Assembly (NCBI GenBank): GCA_965200005.1
Contig: OZ241331.1
Span: 1,550,001-1,614,000, forward strand
Length of the DNA stretch: 64,000 nt
DNA from: Aldehydirespirator sp965200005
Lineage (GTDB): Bacteria; Actinomycetota; Acidimicrobiia; Acidimicrobiales; Aldehydirespiratoraceae
Reading direction: 5' to 3'
Shown: one piece after another, positions 26,827 through 34,405 of the stretch
How the letters are laid out: every line of letters begins with the position of its first letter
Numbering within the stretch: the first letter of the stretch is position 1
Position numbers and translations under genes: made by a program
Notes under the pieces: model-generated
Database searches by the model: none
Told to the model about the DNA's origin: nothing
Seen by the model: the letters and a program-made list of their open reading frames with translations, nothing else

Positions 26827-27762
26827 TCAGGCTGCACCTCTGCGGCGCCGCGCCCGTGCGCGACCTCCTCGCGCCCCACGTCCAGCGCGCCCACCCCGGC
26901 CTCGGCTAACCATTGTGGACGGGTCGCGATGTGCCTTGATCCAGGCTGCGCAGTCTCGATCATGCCCTGCTAGCACATCAGCGGCCAGTACTGCGTTCTT
27001 GACCTCCGGGTGAAGCGGGTTCATGATGGCAGATGTCATCCCGGCACCGATCGCCATAGACAAAAACGTGCCGGTGATCATGTGCCGGGCGGGCAGCCCG
27101 AAACTCACATTGCTCGCCCCGCAAGTCGTGTTGACGCGAAGCTCCTCTCGAAGGCGCCGCACCAGCCGGAACACCTGCTGGCCTGCAGTTCCCATCGCAC
27201 CGATCGGCATCACCAGCGGGTCGACGACCACATCTGCTGCAGCGATTCCATGATCGCTGGCACGATTGACAATCTTGCGTGCAACCTCAAAGCGCACATC
27301 GGGATCTTCGCTGATGCCGGTCTCGTCATTGGATATCGCGACCACTGCAGCACCATTGCGGGCGACTAGCGGCAGCACCCTCTCGAGTACTTCTTCCTCG
27401 CCTGTCACCGAGTTGATCAGCGGTTTGCCCTGATACACGGCCATGCCCGCCTCGAGTGCCTCAATGATTGAGGAGTCAATCGAGAGCGGCACATCGGTAA
27501 CGCTTTGAACTAGTTGGATTGCTTGTGCGAGCAGGGCTGGCTCGTCGGCGAGAGGGATCCCGGCATTGACATCAAGCATGTGTGCGCCGGCGGCTGTCTG
27601 GGCTAGGGCGTCAGCCTCGACACGGCTGAAGTCACCGTTGCGCATCTCTTCAGCGAGTAACCGCCGACCCGTCGGATTGATGCGTTCACCGATCATGACG
27701 AAAGGTCGGTCGTATCCGATTACGACCTCTCGGGTGGCTGAACTGATGACAGTGTCGGTCAT
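26827..27762 (-). CDS. Methyltetrahydrofolate:corrinoid methyltransferase (pterin-binding, MtrH/AcsE-like)
   Basis: Transfers the methyl group from methyl-corrinoid to tetrahydrofolate, or the reverse. The pterin-binding barrel starts with GERINPTGRRLLAEEM near residue 26 and has HMLDVNAGIP near 60, SIDSSIIEALEAGM near 97, INSVTGEEE near 117 and CGASNVSFGLPAR near 218, all as in MeTr and the MetH pterin domain. The folded domain ends near 280; the last ~27 residues are an Arg/Gly tail (SRGRGGRAGRGARGGRARAR...). ATG at 27762 overlaps the preceding gene by four bases. Length 311 aa against about 260-285 for tail-less relatives. Confidence 0.87.
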   Translation of the reverse strand: MTDTVISSATREVVIGYDRPFVMIGERINPTGRRLLAEEMRNGDFSRVEADALAQTAAGAHMLDVNAGIPLADEPALLAQAIQLVQSVTDVPLSIDSSIIEALEAGMAVYQGKPLINSVTGEEEVLERVLPLVARNGAAVVAISNDETGISEDPDVRFEVARKIVNRASDHGIAAADVVVDPLVMPIGAMGTAGQQVFRLVRRLREELRVNTTCGASNVSFGLPARHMITGTFLSMAIGAGMTSAIMNPLHPEVKNAVLAADVLAGHDRDCAAWIKAHRDPSTMVSRGRGGRAGRGARGGRARARRRRGAA

Positions 27763-28163
27763 GCTGGGTCCTCTGCTACAGGTTCGGCGGTGCCACTGTC
27801 TTCGGCGGGCACAGGCCGGGAGGGATCCCAGCCCCCCGACTTGACGTACTCGTTGAGGCGAGACAGCGGGAATTCTTCTTCGATGCGTGCTGCGGCTGCT
27901 AGGGCTGCCGCTTCAGGGTCAGCCGCGTTTCCGGGGATCAGGCTGCGACGCCACTCACCTACATATTCAGACGCTGTCCTCTTGCCTGCGACCATGGCGG
28001 CTCGGTCGATAGCCCGCTGGAATCGCCGGGGCAGGATGCGCTGAACACGGTTGCGGCCGGATCCACCGTTGACTTGGGCTGGAATGTCGCGCCAGGAGAT
28101 GAGTACGAGGTTGGCGTCGTTGCTGCGACGACGGCCACGCCCCCTCCGAGCCGGCCGACTCAT
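27759..28163 (-). CDS. Small 'virulence factor'-family protein of methyltransferase operons
   Basis: A 134-aa protein that resembles the family labelled virulence factor (PF13769-like) found in MttB-type operons. Key segment: LVLISWRDIPAQV near 20 then RVQRILPRRFQRAIDRAAM near 40, with a C-terminal helical half (AALAAAARIEEEF). It starts with a basic tail, MSRPARRGRGRRRSN. The name is historical and says nothing about function here; an accessory or scaffold role in the methyl-transfer complex is my inference. It overlaps both neighbours by four bases, so it is co-translated with them. Confidence 0.7.
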   Translation of the reverse strand: MSRPARRGRGRRRSNDANLVLISWRDIPAQVNGGSGRNRVQRILPRRFQRAIDRAAMVAGKRTASEYVGEWRRSLIPGNAADPEAAALAAAARIEEEFPLSRLNEYVKSGGWDPSRPVPAEDSGTAEPVAEDPA

Positions 28164-28834
28164 GCTGCACCTGCTAACGCCACTACATGGCGGTTCAACT
28201 CAGAGATTCCGGTGAAGATGCGCTCACAGCGAAGTCCAAGCTTCGCAGCAGCATTTTGCGCGGCTTGTGTGAGAGTTGGATTCTCTGTTTGTGCCAGATG
28301 AACGACCTGGGTGTAGTTGCCGAAGTACATCTCTAGCAACTGCGGATGTTTGGTGATACCGAGACCGTCCATAATCAGCCGATCGAAGTGTCTGACCAGA
28401 AAGTCGGTGAGGTAAAAGGTCCCAGGTTCGACATCATGGAGCGAAGCGAACTCCGACGCTCCCGCGTAAAGCTCATAACAATGCACGCCCGGCAGGCGCT
28501 TCACGCCTTCGGCTCGACAGACCTTGTCCAATTCGCCCCCCGTGCCACAATCCATGTAGCCGACAAGGATCGTCTGACTGGCGCCCTCGGCTGCGGCTCG
28601 GGCTTTGGCGGCGCGGATGCGTGCCTGCACTGCACCAGCGATGCGCTCAGGTCGATTGTGCAACTTCGCTGGCAAGCACTCAATGCGGATGCTCAGGCTT
28701 GGGTTTAGTGCTGCGACACCTTGCAACTCGCGCACCAACGCACCGCAGCCAATTATGAGCAGCCGGCTCGCGCGACTTTTGAGGGGGCGGCTGCCTTGCT
28801 CGGACCCGACGGCTGCCGGGGCCGAGGTGGTCAT
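28160..28834 (-). CDS. DUF1638 family protein
   Basis: A 224-aa protein of the DUF1638 family, common next to corrinoid methyltransferases. It shows LLIIGCGALVRELQ near 26, a charged helix PERIAGAVQARIRAAKARA near 61, the conserved GYMDCGTGGELDKVC near 92 and PGVHCYELYAG near 114. Cysteines in CGAL, DCGTG and VHCYELY are conserved in the family as I recall it and could bind a metal. No biochemical role is established. Four-base overlaps with the corrinoid protein gene upstream and the small gene downstream place it firmly in the operon. Confidence 0.8.
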   Translation of the reverse strand: MTTSAPAAVGSEQGSRPLKSRASRLLIIGCGALVRELQGVAALNPSLSIRIECLPAKLHNRPERIAGAVQARIRAAKARAAAEGASQTILVGYMDCGTGGELDKVCRAEGVKRLPGVHCYELYAGASEFASLHDVEPGTFYLTDFLVRHFDRLIMDGLGITKHPQLLEMYFGNYTQVVHLAQTENPTLTQAAQNAAAKLGLRCERIFTGISELNRHVVALAGAA

Positions 28835-29568
28835 GCGGCTGCGCGTCGCGCGGTTACGAGAGTCTTTGCAGTCTCGGAAGCGACTGCTGCGTCTCGGCAG
28901 TAAGCGTCGGCGCCTATAGCTGCACCGAACTCCTCATTCAGAGGCGCTCCTCCGACCAAGATGATGAAGTTCTGACGTATGCCCTTTTCGATCAGCGTGT
29001 CGATAACGACTTTCATATAGGGCATGGTTGTGGTCAATAGCGCAGACATCCCCAAAATGTCGGGCTGATGCTCATCAAGGGCATTGAGGAACTCTTCGGC
29101 GTCGGTGTTGATGCCAAGATCAAACACCTCAAATCCTGCGCCCTCAAGCATCATGGCAACGAGGTTCTTGCCGATGTCGTGGATGTCACCCTTGACCGTG
29201 CCGATCACAACGCTGCCGATTGGTTCAGCGCCTGTCTCGGCGAGAAGCGGCCTCAAGATTGCCATGCCGGCCTTCATGGCGTTTGCGGCGAGCAGCACTT
29301 CGGGCACAAACAGGATACCGTCTCGGAAGTCGATACCTATGATGCGCATTCCCTCGACGAGGGCATCGTTTAGTACTTTGTCGGCTGACCAGCCTCTGGC
29401 GAGAAGGATCTCGGTTCCTTCGGTGATCTCATCAGCGAGCCCGTCGTAGAGATCATCATGCATCTGTTCAGTTAGCTCGTCATCGTCAAGGCTTGATAAG
29501 TCAAGATCATCTTCATACTCATCGAACTCATCAGATGCGTCCGGACCCACAGCACCAAAGTCGGCCAT
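28831..29568 (-). CDS. Corrinoid (B12)-binding methyl-carrier protein, MtbC/MttC-like
   Basis: Carrier of the cobalamin cofactor that shuttles methyl groups between the MttB homologue and the pterin methyltransferase. The N-terminal cap helices cover about 40-120 (LLARGWSADKVLNDALVEGM). The Rossmann-like B12 domain has the base-off motif DIHDIG near 127, whose His coordinates cobalt, followed by FEVFDLG and LGMSALLTTTM. An acidic N-terminal extension of about 30 residues (DASDEFDEYEDDLDLSSLDD) is unusual and is opposite in charge to the Arg-rich tails on its partners. First gene of the operon; ATG at 29568. Confidence 0.9.
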   Translation of the reverse strand: MADFGAVGPDASDEFDEYEDDLDLSSLDDDELTEQMHDDLYDGLADEITEGTEILLARGWSADKVLNDALVEGMRIIGIDFRDGILFVPEVLLAANAMKAGMAILRPLLAETGAEPIGSVVIGTVKGDIHDIGKNLVAMMLEGAGFEVFDLGINTDAEEFLNALDEHQPDILGMSALLTTTMPYMKVVIDTLIEKGIRQNFIILVGGAPLNEEFGAAIGADAYCRDAAVASETAKTLVTARRAAA

Positions 29569-29784
29569 CCTGCGTAGCCCTCCAATTTGTCGGGGTTCCG
29601 CGCTACAGATGCCGGCTTTTCGGTGGGTTCCCTACCACCGGCGGTTCCATACTGCGGACCTGTGCCACGATACGGAACGCGACTTTATCACGCGTTACTG
29701 CTTCGCTTTGCAACACGGACACTTCGTGAACAACCCGAACTGGCTGACCTTGTAGGTGCGGAGCTGCTTCTAGCCTTAGCAACT
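29569..29784. promoter_or_regulatory. Divergent promoter region of the corrinoid operon and leuS
   Basis: About 216 bp between two divergent starts. A hairpin with arms CGGTGG (29621-29626) and CCACCG (29635-29640) is the only clear structure. No B12-box, T-box or other riboswitch consensus was recognised. The leuS frame is open through part of this region, so a longer LeuRS starting upstream cannot be excluded. Confidence 0.35.
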
Positions 29785-32706
29785 ATGTCCCAGGCGAAGA
29801 CAGCTGACGCACCCGCATTCCGTTACAACGCTGCGCTAGCTGCTGAGATTGAAACCCGCTGGCAGCAGCGTTGGGAGTCCGATGGAACCTATGAGGTTGC
29901 TAACCCGAGTGGCCTCTTAGCAGACACCAGCGACTGTCTTGACGATGAGTTGAGTGCTCTCAACGGTCGTACTAGCAGTGGCGATGCCGTTGACTCTCGC
30001 AAGTTGTTTGTGATGGACATGTTTCCGTACCCGTCGGGATCCGGACTTCATGTTGGCCATCCACTTGGCTATATCTCCACGGATGTGTATGTCCGCTACA
30101 AGCGGATGTGTGGGTTCAATGTGTTGTACACGATGGGTTTTGATGCCTTTGGATTGCCTGCTGAGGAGCATGCTCGTCAGACCGGTCAGCACCCTCGCAT
30201 AAACACTGAAGCAAACATTGCCAACATGAGACGTCAGCTAGACCGTCTAGGTCTAGCCCACGATAAACGCCGCGGGATTGCCACGACGGACACCGATTAC
30301 TACCGCTGGACACAGTGGATCTTCCTGCAGATCTTTAACTCGTGGTTCGACCCGGACACTCGTCGGGCTCGACCGATTTCGGAGTTGATCGACGAGCTTG
30401 AGTCTGGTCAACGAACACCTGATGGCGGGACGAATTGGTCTGATATGGATGGGGCTTCTCGGCGTCGCCTTGTAGATGATCATCGGCTCGCTTATCTGGC
30501 TGATGCACCCGTGAACTGGTGTCCGGCTTTGGGCACCGTGTTGGCGAATGAAGAGGTCACAGCTCAGGGTCGTTCCGAGCGTGGAAACCATGAGGTCTTT
30601 AAGCGTCCACTGAAACAGTGGATGATGCGGATTACCACTTATGCCGATCGTTTGTTGGAAGATCTTGACTTGTTGGACTGGCCGGAGTCGGTCAAGACGA
30701 TGCAACGCAACTGGATTGGCCGATCCGAAGGCGCCTACATCTCGTTTCCTGTCGCAGACCGATCTCGTAATGCTGGCAGTGGCAGTGGCAGTGGCAGTGG
30801 CGGCGATGAATCCGATGTAGCGATCGAGGTGTTTACAACTCGTCCTGACACTATTTATGGCACCACATACATGGTTCTAGCTCCTGAGCATCCGTTGGTG
30901 GACTCGCTTATGCCGGATGTGTGGCCTGATGGGACACCTCCAATGTGGACTGGTGGCGGTGCAACACCCGGTGCCGCTGTGGAGGCTTACCGCGCCCGTG
31001 CAGCACAGATGAGTGACTACGACCGCAGCGACTCCAAGACAGGTGTGTACCTAGGAGCCGAGGTTGTTGTTCCAACAAACGGCAGTCCGGTGCCGGTGTT
31101 CATCGCCGACTACGTGTTGATGGGTTATGGCACTGGTGCCGTGATGGGCGTGCCCGGCGAAGATCAGCGAGATCTTGAGTTTGCCGAGACCTACGGGCTC
31201 GATGTGATCCGAACTGTGCAGCCACCCGAGGACTATCCCAGCAATCTCGCCTATAGCGGCGAAGGTCCCTCCATTAATTCAGGGTTCCTGGACGGGCTTG
31301 ATGTAGCTGCCTCAAAGACTCGGATTATTGAGTGGCTTGAGGCGAACGGATACGGCAAAGCAACCGTCACTTACCGGATGCGTGACTGGCTCTTTAGTCG
31401 CCAGCGTTACTGGGGAGAACCGATCCCTATCGTGTTTGATGACTTCGGCCCAGTGGCCTTGCCAGATGAGCAGTTGCCACTGGAATTGCCAGAGTTGACT
31501 GACTGGGCTCCTCGGTCGCTTGCTCGTGACTCTGAGCCCGAGCCACCTCTAGGTCGTGTTAGTGACTGGCTTGAGATTGAAGAAGACCTCGGTGAAGGAG
31601 TGCGGCGCTACCGCCGTGAACTAAACACCATGCCGCAGTGGGCCGGATCGTGCTGGTATTACCTGCGTTATCTCGACCCAACTAACAACGAGGCGCTGGC
31701 AGATTCCTCAGTTGAGCGTTACTGGATGTCAGACCCCGAGCCTGACGGAGCGGGGGGTGTTGACCTATATGTAGGTGGCGTTGAGCATGCGGTGTTGCAT
31801 CTGCTGTATGCACGTTTCTGGCACAAGGTTCTGTTCGATCTGGGCCATGTTTGTAGCCCGGAACCGTTCAAGCGGTTGATCAACCAGGGCTACATACTGG
31901 CTTACGCTTACCGCGACGAGCGTGGTGTACATGTGCCCGCTGAAGATGTGACGGGTAACTCATCTGATGGCTTCCTTTACAACGGAAAACCCGTTACTCG
32001 TGATCTCGGCAAGATGGGGAAGTCACTGCGAAATGCCGTAACTCCTGATGACATGTATGACGCTTACGGTGCCGACACTCTGCGTCTCTATGAGATGTTT
32101 ATGGGGCCGATTAACCAGGACAGGCCTTGGGAAACACGTTCAGTGGTGGGCTCGCAGCGAGTGCTGCAGCGCGTCTGGCGCAATCTCATTGACGAAGACA
32201 CTGGAGCGCTACATGTTCGAGACGAGCCTTGCGACAAACGGCTACTGCGGTTGCTGCATCGCACGATTGACGGCGTTAGTGCTGACATGGAAGCGATGCG
32301 GTTCAACACAGCGATCGCAAAGCTGACCGAGCTAAACAACGAGGTCACGCGCCGCGGGGTTGGTGCCCCACGTGAGGTGGCGGACACCATGGTTCGGATG
32401 CTGGCACCACTGGTGCCGCACTTCGCGGAGGAGTTGTGGCACCGGCTTCACGGTGATGCTGCTGGGTCGGTGACCGGGGCACAGTTCCCCGAACCAGACC
32501 CGGAGCTGCTAGTGCAGGAGACCATTGAGGTTCCGGTGCAGGTGAACGGCAAGGTGCGGGGCCGGGTAACGATTCCAGCCGAGGCCGATGAGGCAACTGC
32601 TGTGGCCGCTGCTCTTGCTGAGCCGAACGTGACCTTCCATGTTGGTGGGCGCGAGTTGCATCTCAAGATGTATGTACCCGGGCGCATCATCACTTTGGTC
32701 GCATAA
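29785..32706 (+). CDS. leuS: Leucyl-tRNA synthetase
   Basis: Class I aminoacyl-tRNA synthetase charging tRNA-Leu. Family motifs: FPYPSGSGLHVGHPLGY (HIGH equivalent) near 78, GFDAFGLPAEEHA near 116, the CP1 editing domain with FTTRPDTIYGTTYMVLAPEHP near 350, the tryptophan/zinc-side CWYYLRYLDP near 620, and KMGKSLRN (KMSKS equivalent) near 752. The ATG at 29785 is chosen because the upstream open frame (to 29587) has no LeuRS-like content and lies in a divergent promoter region. Predicted 973 aa, on the long side and in line with actinobacterial enzymes carrying extra insertions. A Gly-Ser linker sits just before the CP1 editing core. Essential housekeeping gene. Confidence 0.95.
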   Translation: MSQAKTADAPAFRYNAALAAEIETRWQQRWESDGTYEVANPSGLLADTSDCLDDELSALNGRTSSGDAVDSRKLFVMDMFPYPSGSGLHVGHPLGYISTDVYVRYKRMCGFNVLYTMGFDAFGLPAEEHARQTGQHPRINTEANIANMRRQLDRLGLAHDKRRGIATTDTDYYRWTQWIFLQIFNSWFDPDTRRARPISELIDELESGQRTPDGGTNWSDMDGASRRRLVDDHRLAYLADAPVNWCPALGTVLANEEVTAQGRSERGNHEVFKRPLKQWMMRITTYADRLLEDLDLLDWPESVKTMQRNWIGRSEGAYISFPVADRSRNAGSGSGSGSGGDESDVAIEVFTTRPDTIYGTTYMVLAPEHPLVDSLMPDVWPDGTPPMWTGGGATPGAAVEAYRARAAQMSDYDRSDSKTGVYLGAEVVVPTNGSPVPVFIADYVLMGYGTGAVMGVPGEDQRDLEFAETYGLDVIRTVQPPEDYPSNLAYSGEGPSINSGFLDGLDVAASKTRIIEWLEANGYGKATVTYRMRDWLFSRQRYWGEPIPIVFDDFGPVALPDEQLPLELPELTDWAPRSLARDSEPEPPLGRVSDWLEIEEDLGEGVRRYRRELNTMPQWAGSCWYYLRYLDPTNNEALADSSVERYWMSDPEPDGAGGVDLYVGGVEHAVLHLLYARFWHKVLFDLGHVCSPEPFKRLINQGYILAYAYRDERGVHVPAEDVTGNSSDGFLYNGKPVTRDLGKMGKSLRNAVTPDDMYDAYGADTLRLYEMFMGPINQDRPWETRSVVGSQRVLQRVWRNLIDEDTGALHVRDEPCDKRLLRLLHRTIDGVSADMEAMRFNTAIAKLTELNNEVTRRGVGAPREVADTMVRMLAPLVPHFAEELWHRLHGDAAGSVTGAQFPEPDPELLVQETIEVPVQVNGKVRGRVTIPAEADEATAVAAALAEPNVTFHVGGRELHLKMYVPGRIITLVA
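30775..30798 (+). repeat. GGCAGT hexanucleotide repeat in leuS
   Basis: Four tandem GGCAGT units encode Gly-Ser x4 at about residues 331-338, just before the editing-domain core of LeuRS, and continue into GGCGGC. Multiples of six keep the frame, so length change would only alter linker length. Confidence 0.85.
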
Positions 32707-32745
32707 CCGGATCACACCCGCCCAGAGCGGCCTCACCCGATAAAC

Positions 32746-32768
32746 GTCCGATGTTTGCAGGGTCGGAC
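32746..32768. terminator. Weak hairpin between leuS and the next gene
   Basis: Arms GTCCGA (32746-32751) and TCGGAC (32763-32768) are perfectly complementary with an 11-base loop. There is no T tract after it, so it may be a weak terminator or just a processing structure. Confidence 0.3.
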
Positions 32769-32789
32769 TTCAGCTAGGCGACACCAAGT

Positions 32790-33980
32790 GTGAGACGTCT
32801 GTCACTCTCGCAGGCACGGCGGGTCGCGCTCGCTGCTCAAGGCTTTGCCGACCCCGCGCCGAAAGGTCGGGTTGACCGGCGTCACATGCGCAGGGTGATG
32901 AGGCGAATCAAGTTGCTGCAACTCGACTCCGTCCCGGTGCTGGTGCGCACGCAGTACCTGCCCGCCTTTTCCCGGCTTGGCGATCACGACATTGGCTTGC
33001 TCGATCGCATCGCGTATCAGCACGACGAATGGTTCGAGTCATGGGCTCATGAGGCGTCGCTGTTGCCGGTGACCGACGAGCCGCTGTTGCGTTGGCAAAA
33101 GGAACGTGCCCGGGATGGGGACACTTGGCGAGGCCTGCATCAGCTTGCTCAGCGCGACCCCGCATATGTGGATGAGGTACTTGCGCAAGTCGTGGAACGT
33201 CCGCTTGCTGCCGGTGAACTTTCTGATCCGAGGCGACGATCCGGTGAGTGGTGGGGTGGCCGGTCGATGGGCTCATTGGCGCTTGACTGGTTGTTCCGCA
33301 TCGGAGTCCTGGGTGTGCGCCGCCGTGGCAACTTTGTCAAAGAGTTTGATCTGCTTGAACGGATCGTTCCTGCCGAGGTGCTTGCGAGACCCACACCGGC
33401 ACCAGCGGAGGCCCAGCGTGCGTTGCTCTTGAACTCTGCCGAAGCGCTTGGCGTGGCGACCGCTAGTGATTTGGTCGACTACTACCGGCTGCCGAAACGT
33501 GAAGGCAAGAAGCGACTCGGGGAGCTGCTTGAAGCGGGCGAGTTGGCCGAGGCGCAAGTTGAGGGCTGGCATGAGCGGGCCTACTTGTGGCCCCGAGCGC
33601 GTGTACCGCGTTCTGTTAGTGGTGTGGCTGTGCTCTCACCGTTTGATCCTGTGGTGTGGTACAGGCCTCGAGCCGAGCGATTGTGGAACTTCAAGTACCG
33701 CATCGAGATCTACGTACCGAAGGCTCAGCGCGTCTATGGCTATTACGTGTTGCCTGTGCTTCATGGTGAACGGCTTGTGGCTCGCCTTGATTTAAAGACC
33801 GACCGGGGCAGTGACGCTCTGAGGGTGATGGGAGCATTCGCAGAGCCTGAGGTTGACTGTGTAGCACTGGCAGAGCGCTTGTTGCCGCACCTATCGGAAT
33901 TGGCTCGCTTTGTTGGTGTTAGTGAAGTGAGCCTTGGAAGCCGCGGAGATCTCATGCCTTCATTGCGTGCTAGCCAGTGA
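32790..33980 (+). CDS. Winged-helix DNA glycosylase, YcaQ/AlkX-like (HTH_42 family)
   Basis: A 396-aa member of the family that repairs alkylated DNA and interstrand crosslinks. The catalytic region LLQLDSVPVLVRTQYLPAFSRLG begins near 43; the Q-L-D triad fits the QxD motif of YcaQ/AlkX rather than the QxQ of AlkZ. Further family segments are EWFESWAHEASLLP near 81, WWGGRSMGSLALDWLF near 153 and LSPFDPVVWYRPRAERLW near 277, which ends in the usual GYYVLPVLHG. GTG at 32790 gives the standard N-terminus LSLSQARRVALAAQGF. It lies 83 bp downstream of leuS on the same strand and 16 bp before the next gene. Confidence 0.87.
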   Translation: MRRLSLSQARRVALAAQGFADPAPKGRVDRRHMRRVMRRIKLLQLDSVPVLVRTQYLPAFSRLGDHDIGLLDRIAYQHDEWFESWAHEASLLPVTDEPLLRWQKERARDGDTWRGLHQLAQRDPAYVDEVLAQVVERPLAAGELSDPRRRSGEWWGGRSMGSLALDWLFRIGVLGVRRRGNFVKEFDLLERIVPAEVLARPTPAPAEAQRALLLNSAEALGVATASDLVDYYRLPKREGKKRLGELLEAGELAEAQVEGWHERAYLWPRARVPRSVSGVAVLSPFDPVVWYRPRAERLWNFKYRIEIYVPKAQRVYGYYVLPVLHGERLVARLDLKTDRGSDALRVMGAFAEPEVDCVALAERLLPHLSELARFVGVSEVSLGSRGDLMPSLRASQ

Positions 33981-33996
33981 TGTACGTTGGCGGACG

Positions 33997-34332
33997 ATGA
34001 GTATCGCAGTCCCGCCTGAGGAGTTAGCCGCTACAGCGAAGGATCACGGCCCGAGCGCGTTCGTGCTAACTGTCGGTGATGATCGTCGTGCACGTGTGTT
34101 GCACGTTCCAGTGTCAATTGATGTTAAAGGTGTAATTCGGACTCGTGTTGGTCGTCGTACTGCTCAAAGTGCATTAGCGCGTCCGAAAGTCTCTGTATTG
34201 TGGATGCCAGCATCCGACGGATACAGCCTCATTGCTGATGGCATTGCGGAGCTTGATGGTGAGCCTAGACCCAACACTCCATTAAAGATAAGTGTGAGTT
34301 GGGCAGTCAAACACAGACCAGCACCGATGTGA
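33997..34332 (+). CDS. PPOX/FMN-binding split-barrel protein
   Basis: A 111-aa small protein with the split barrel layout of pyridoxamine-phosphate-oxidase-like proteins: AFVLTVGDDRRARVLHVPVSI near 21, ARPKVSVLWMPASDGYSLIADGIAEL near 61 and a C-terminal AVKHRPAP, typical of actinobacterial F420- or FMN-dependent members. It is shorter than PdxH and lacks its PLP-site residues, so it is unlikely to make PLP. ATG at 33997 lies 16 bp after the glycosylase stop. Ligand and reaction unknown. Confidence 0.75.
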   Translation: MSIAVPPEELAATAKDHGPSAFVLTVGDDRRARVLHVPVSIDVKGVIRTRVGRRTAQSALARPKVSVLWMPASDGYSLIADGIAELDGEPRPNTPLKISVSWAVKHRPAPM

Positions 34333-34405
34333 TGCAACACCTCATGGCAACATTACAACTTATGCGTCGACTGCTGGATTGAACGAGTCACAGAAGAGAG
34401 ACCAG

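Noticed and set aside
24600..28150. Long open frames on the plus strand opposite the corrinoid operon, rich in Arg, as real genes
   Set aside because: They are complements of GC-rich codons in strongly supported genes, with no ribosome sites or family motifs.
29569..29784. Cobalamin riboswitch or T-box leader between the corrinoid operon and leuS
   Set aside because: No B12 box or T-box consensus found on either strand; only a short CGGTGG/CCACCG hairpin.
19247..32768. Shared TTGCAGGGTCGGAC 14-mer at about 19250 and 32755 as a regulatory repeat
   Set aside because: Several chance 14-base matches are expected in 64 kb, and flanks do not align.
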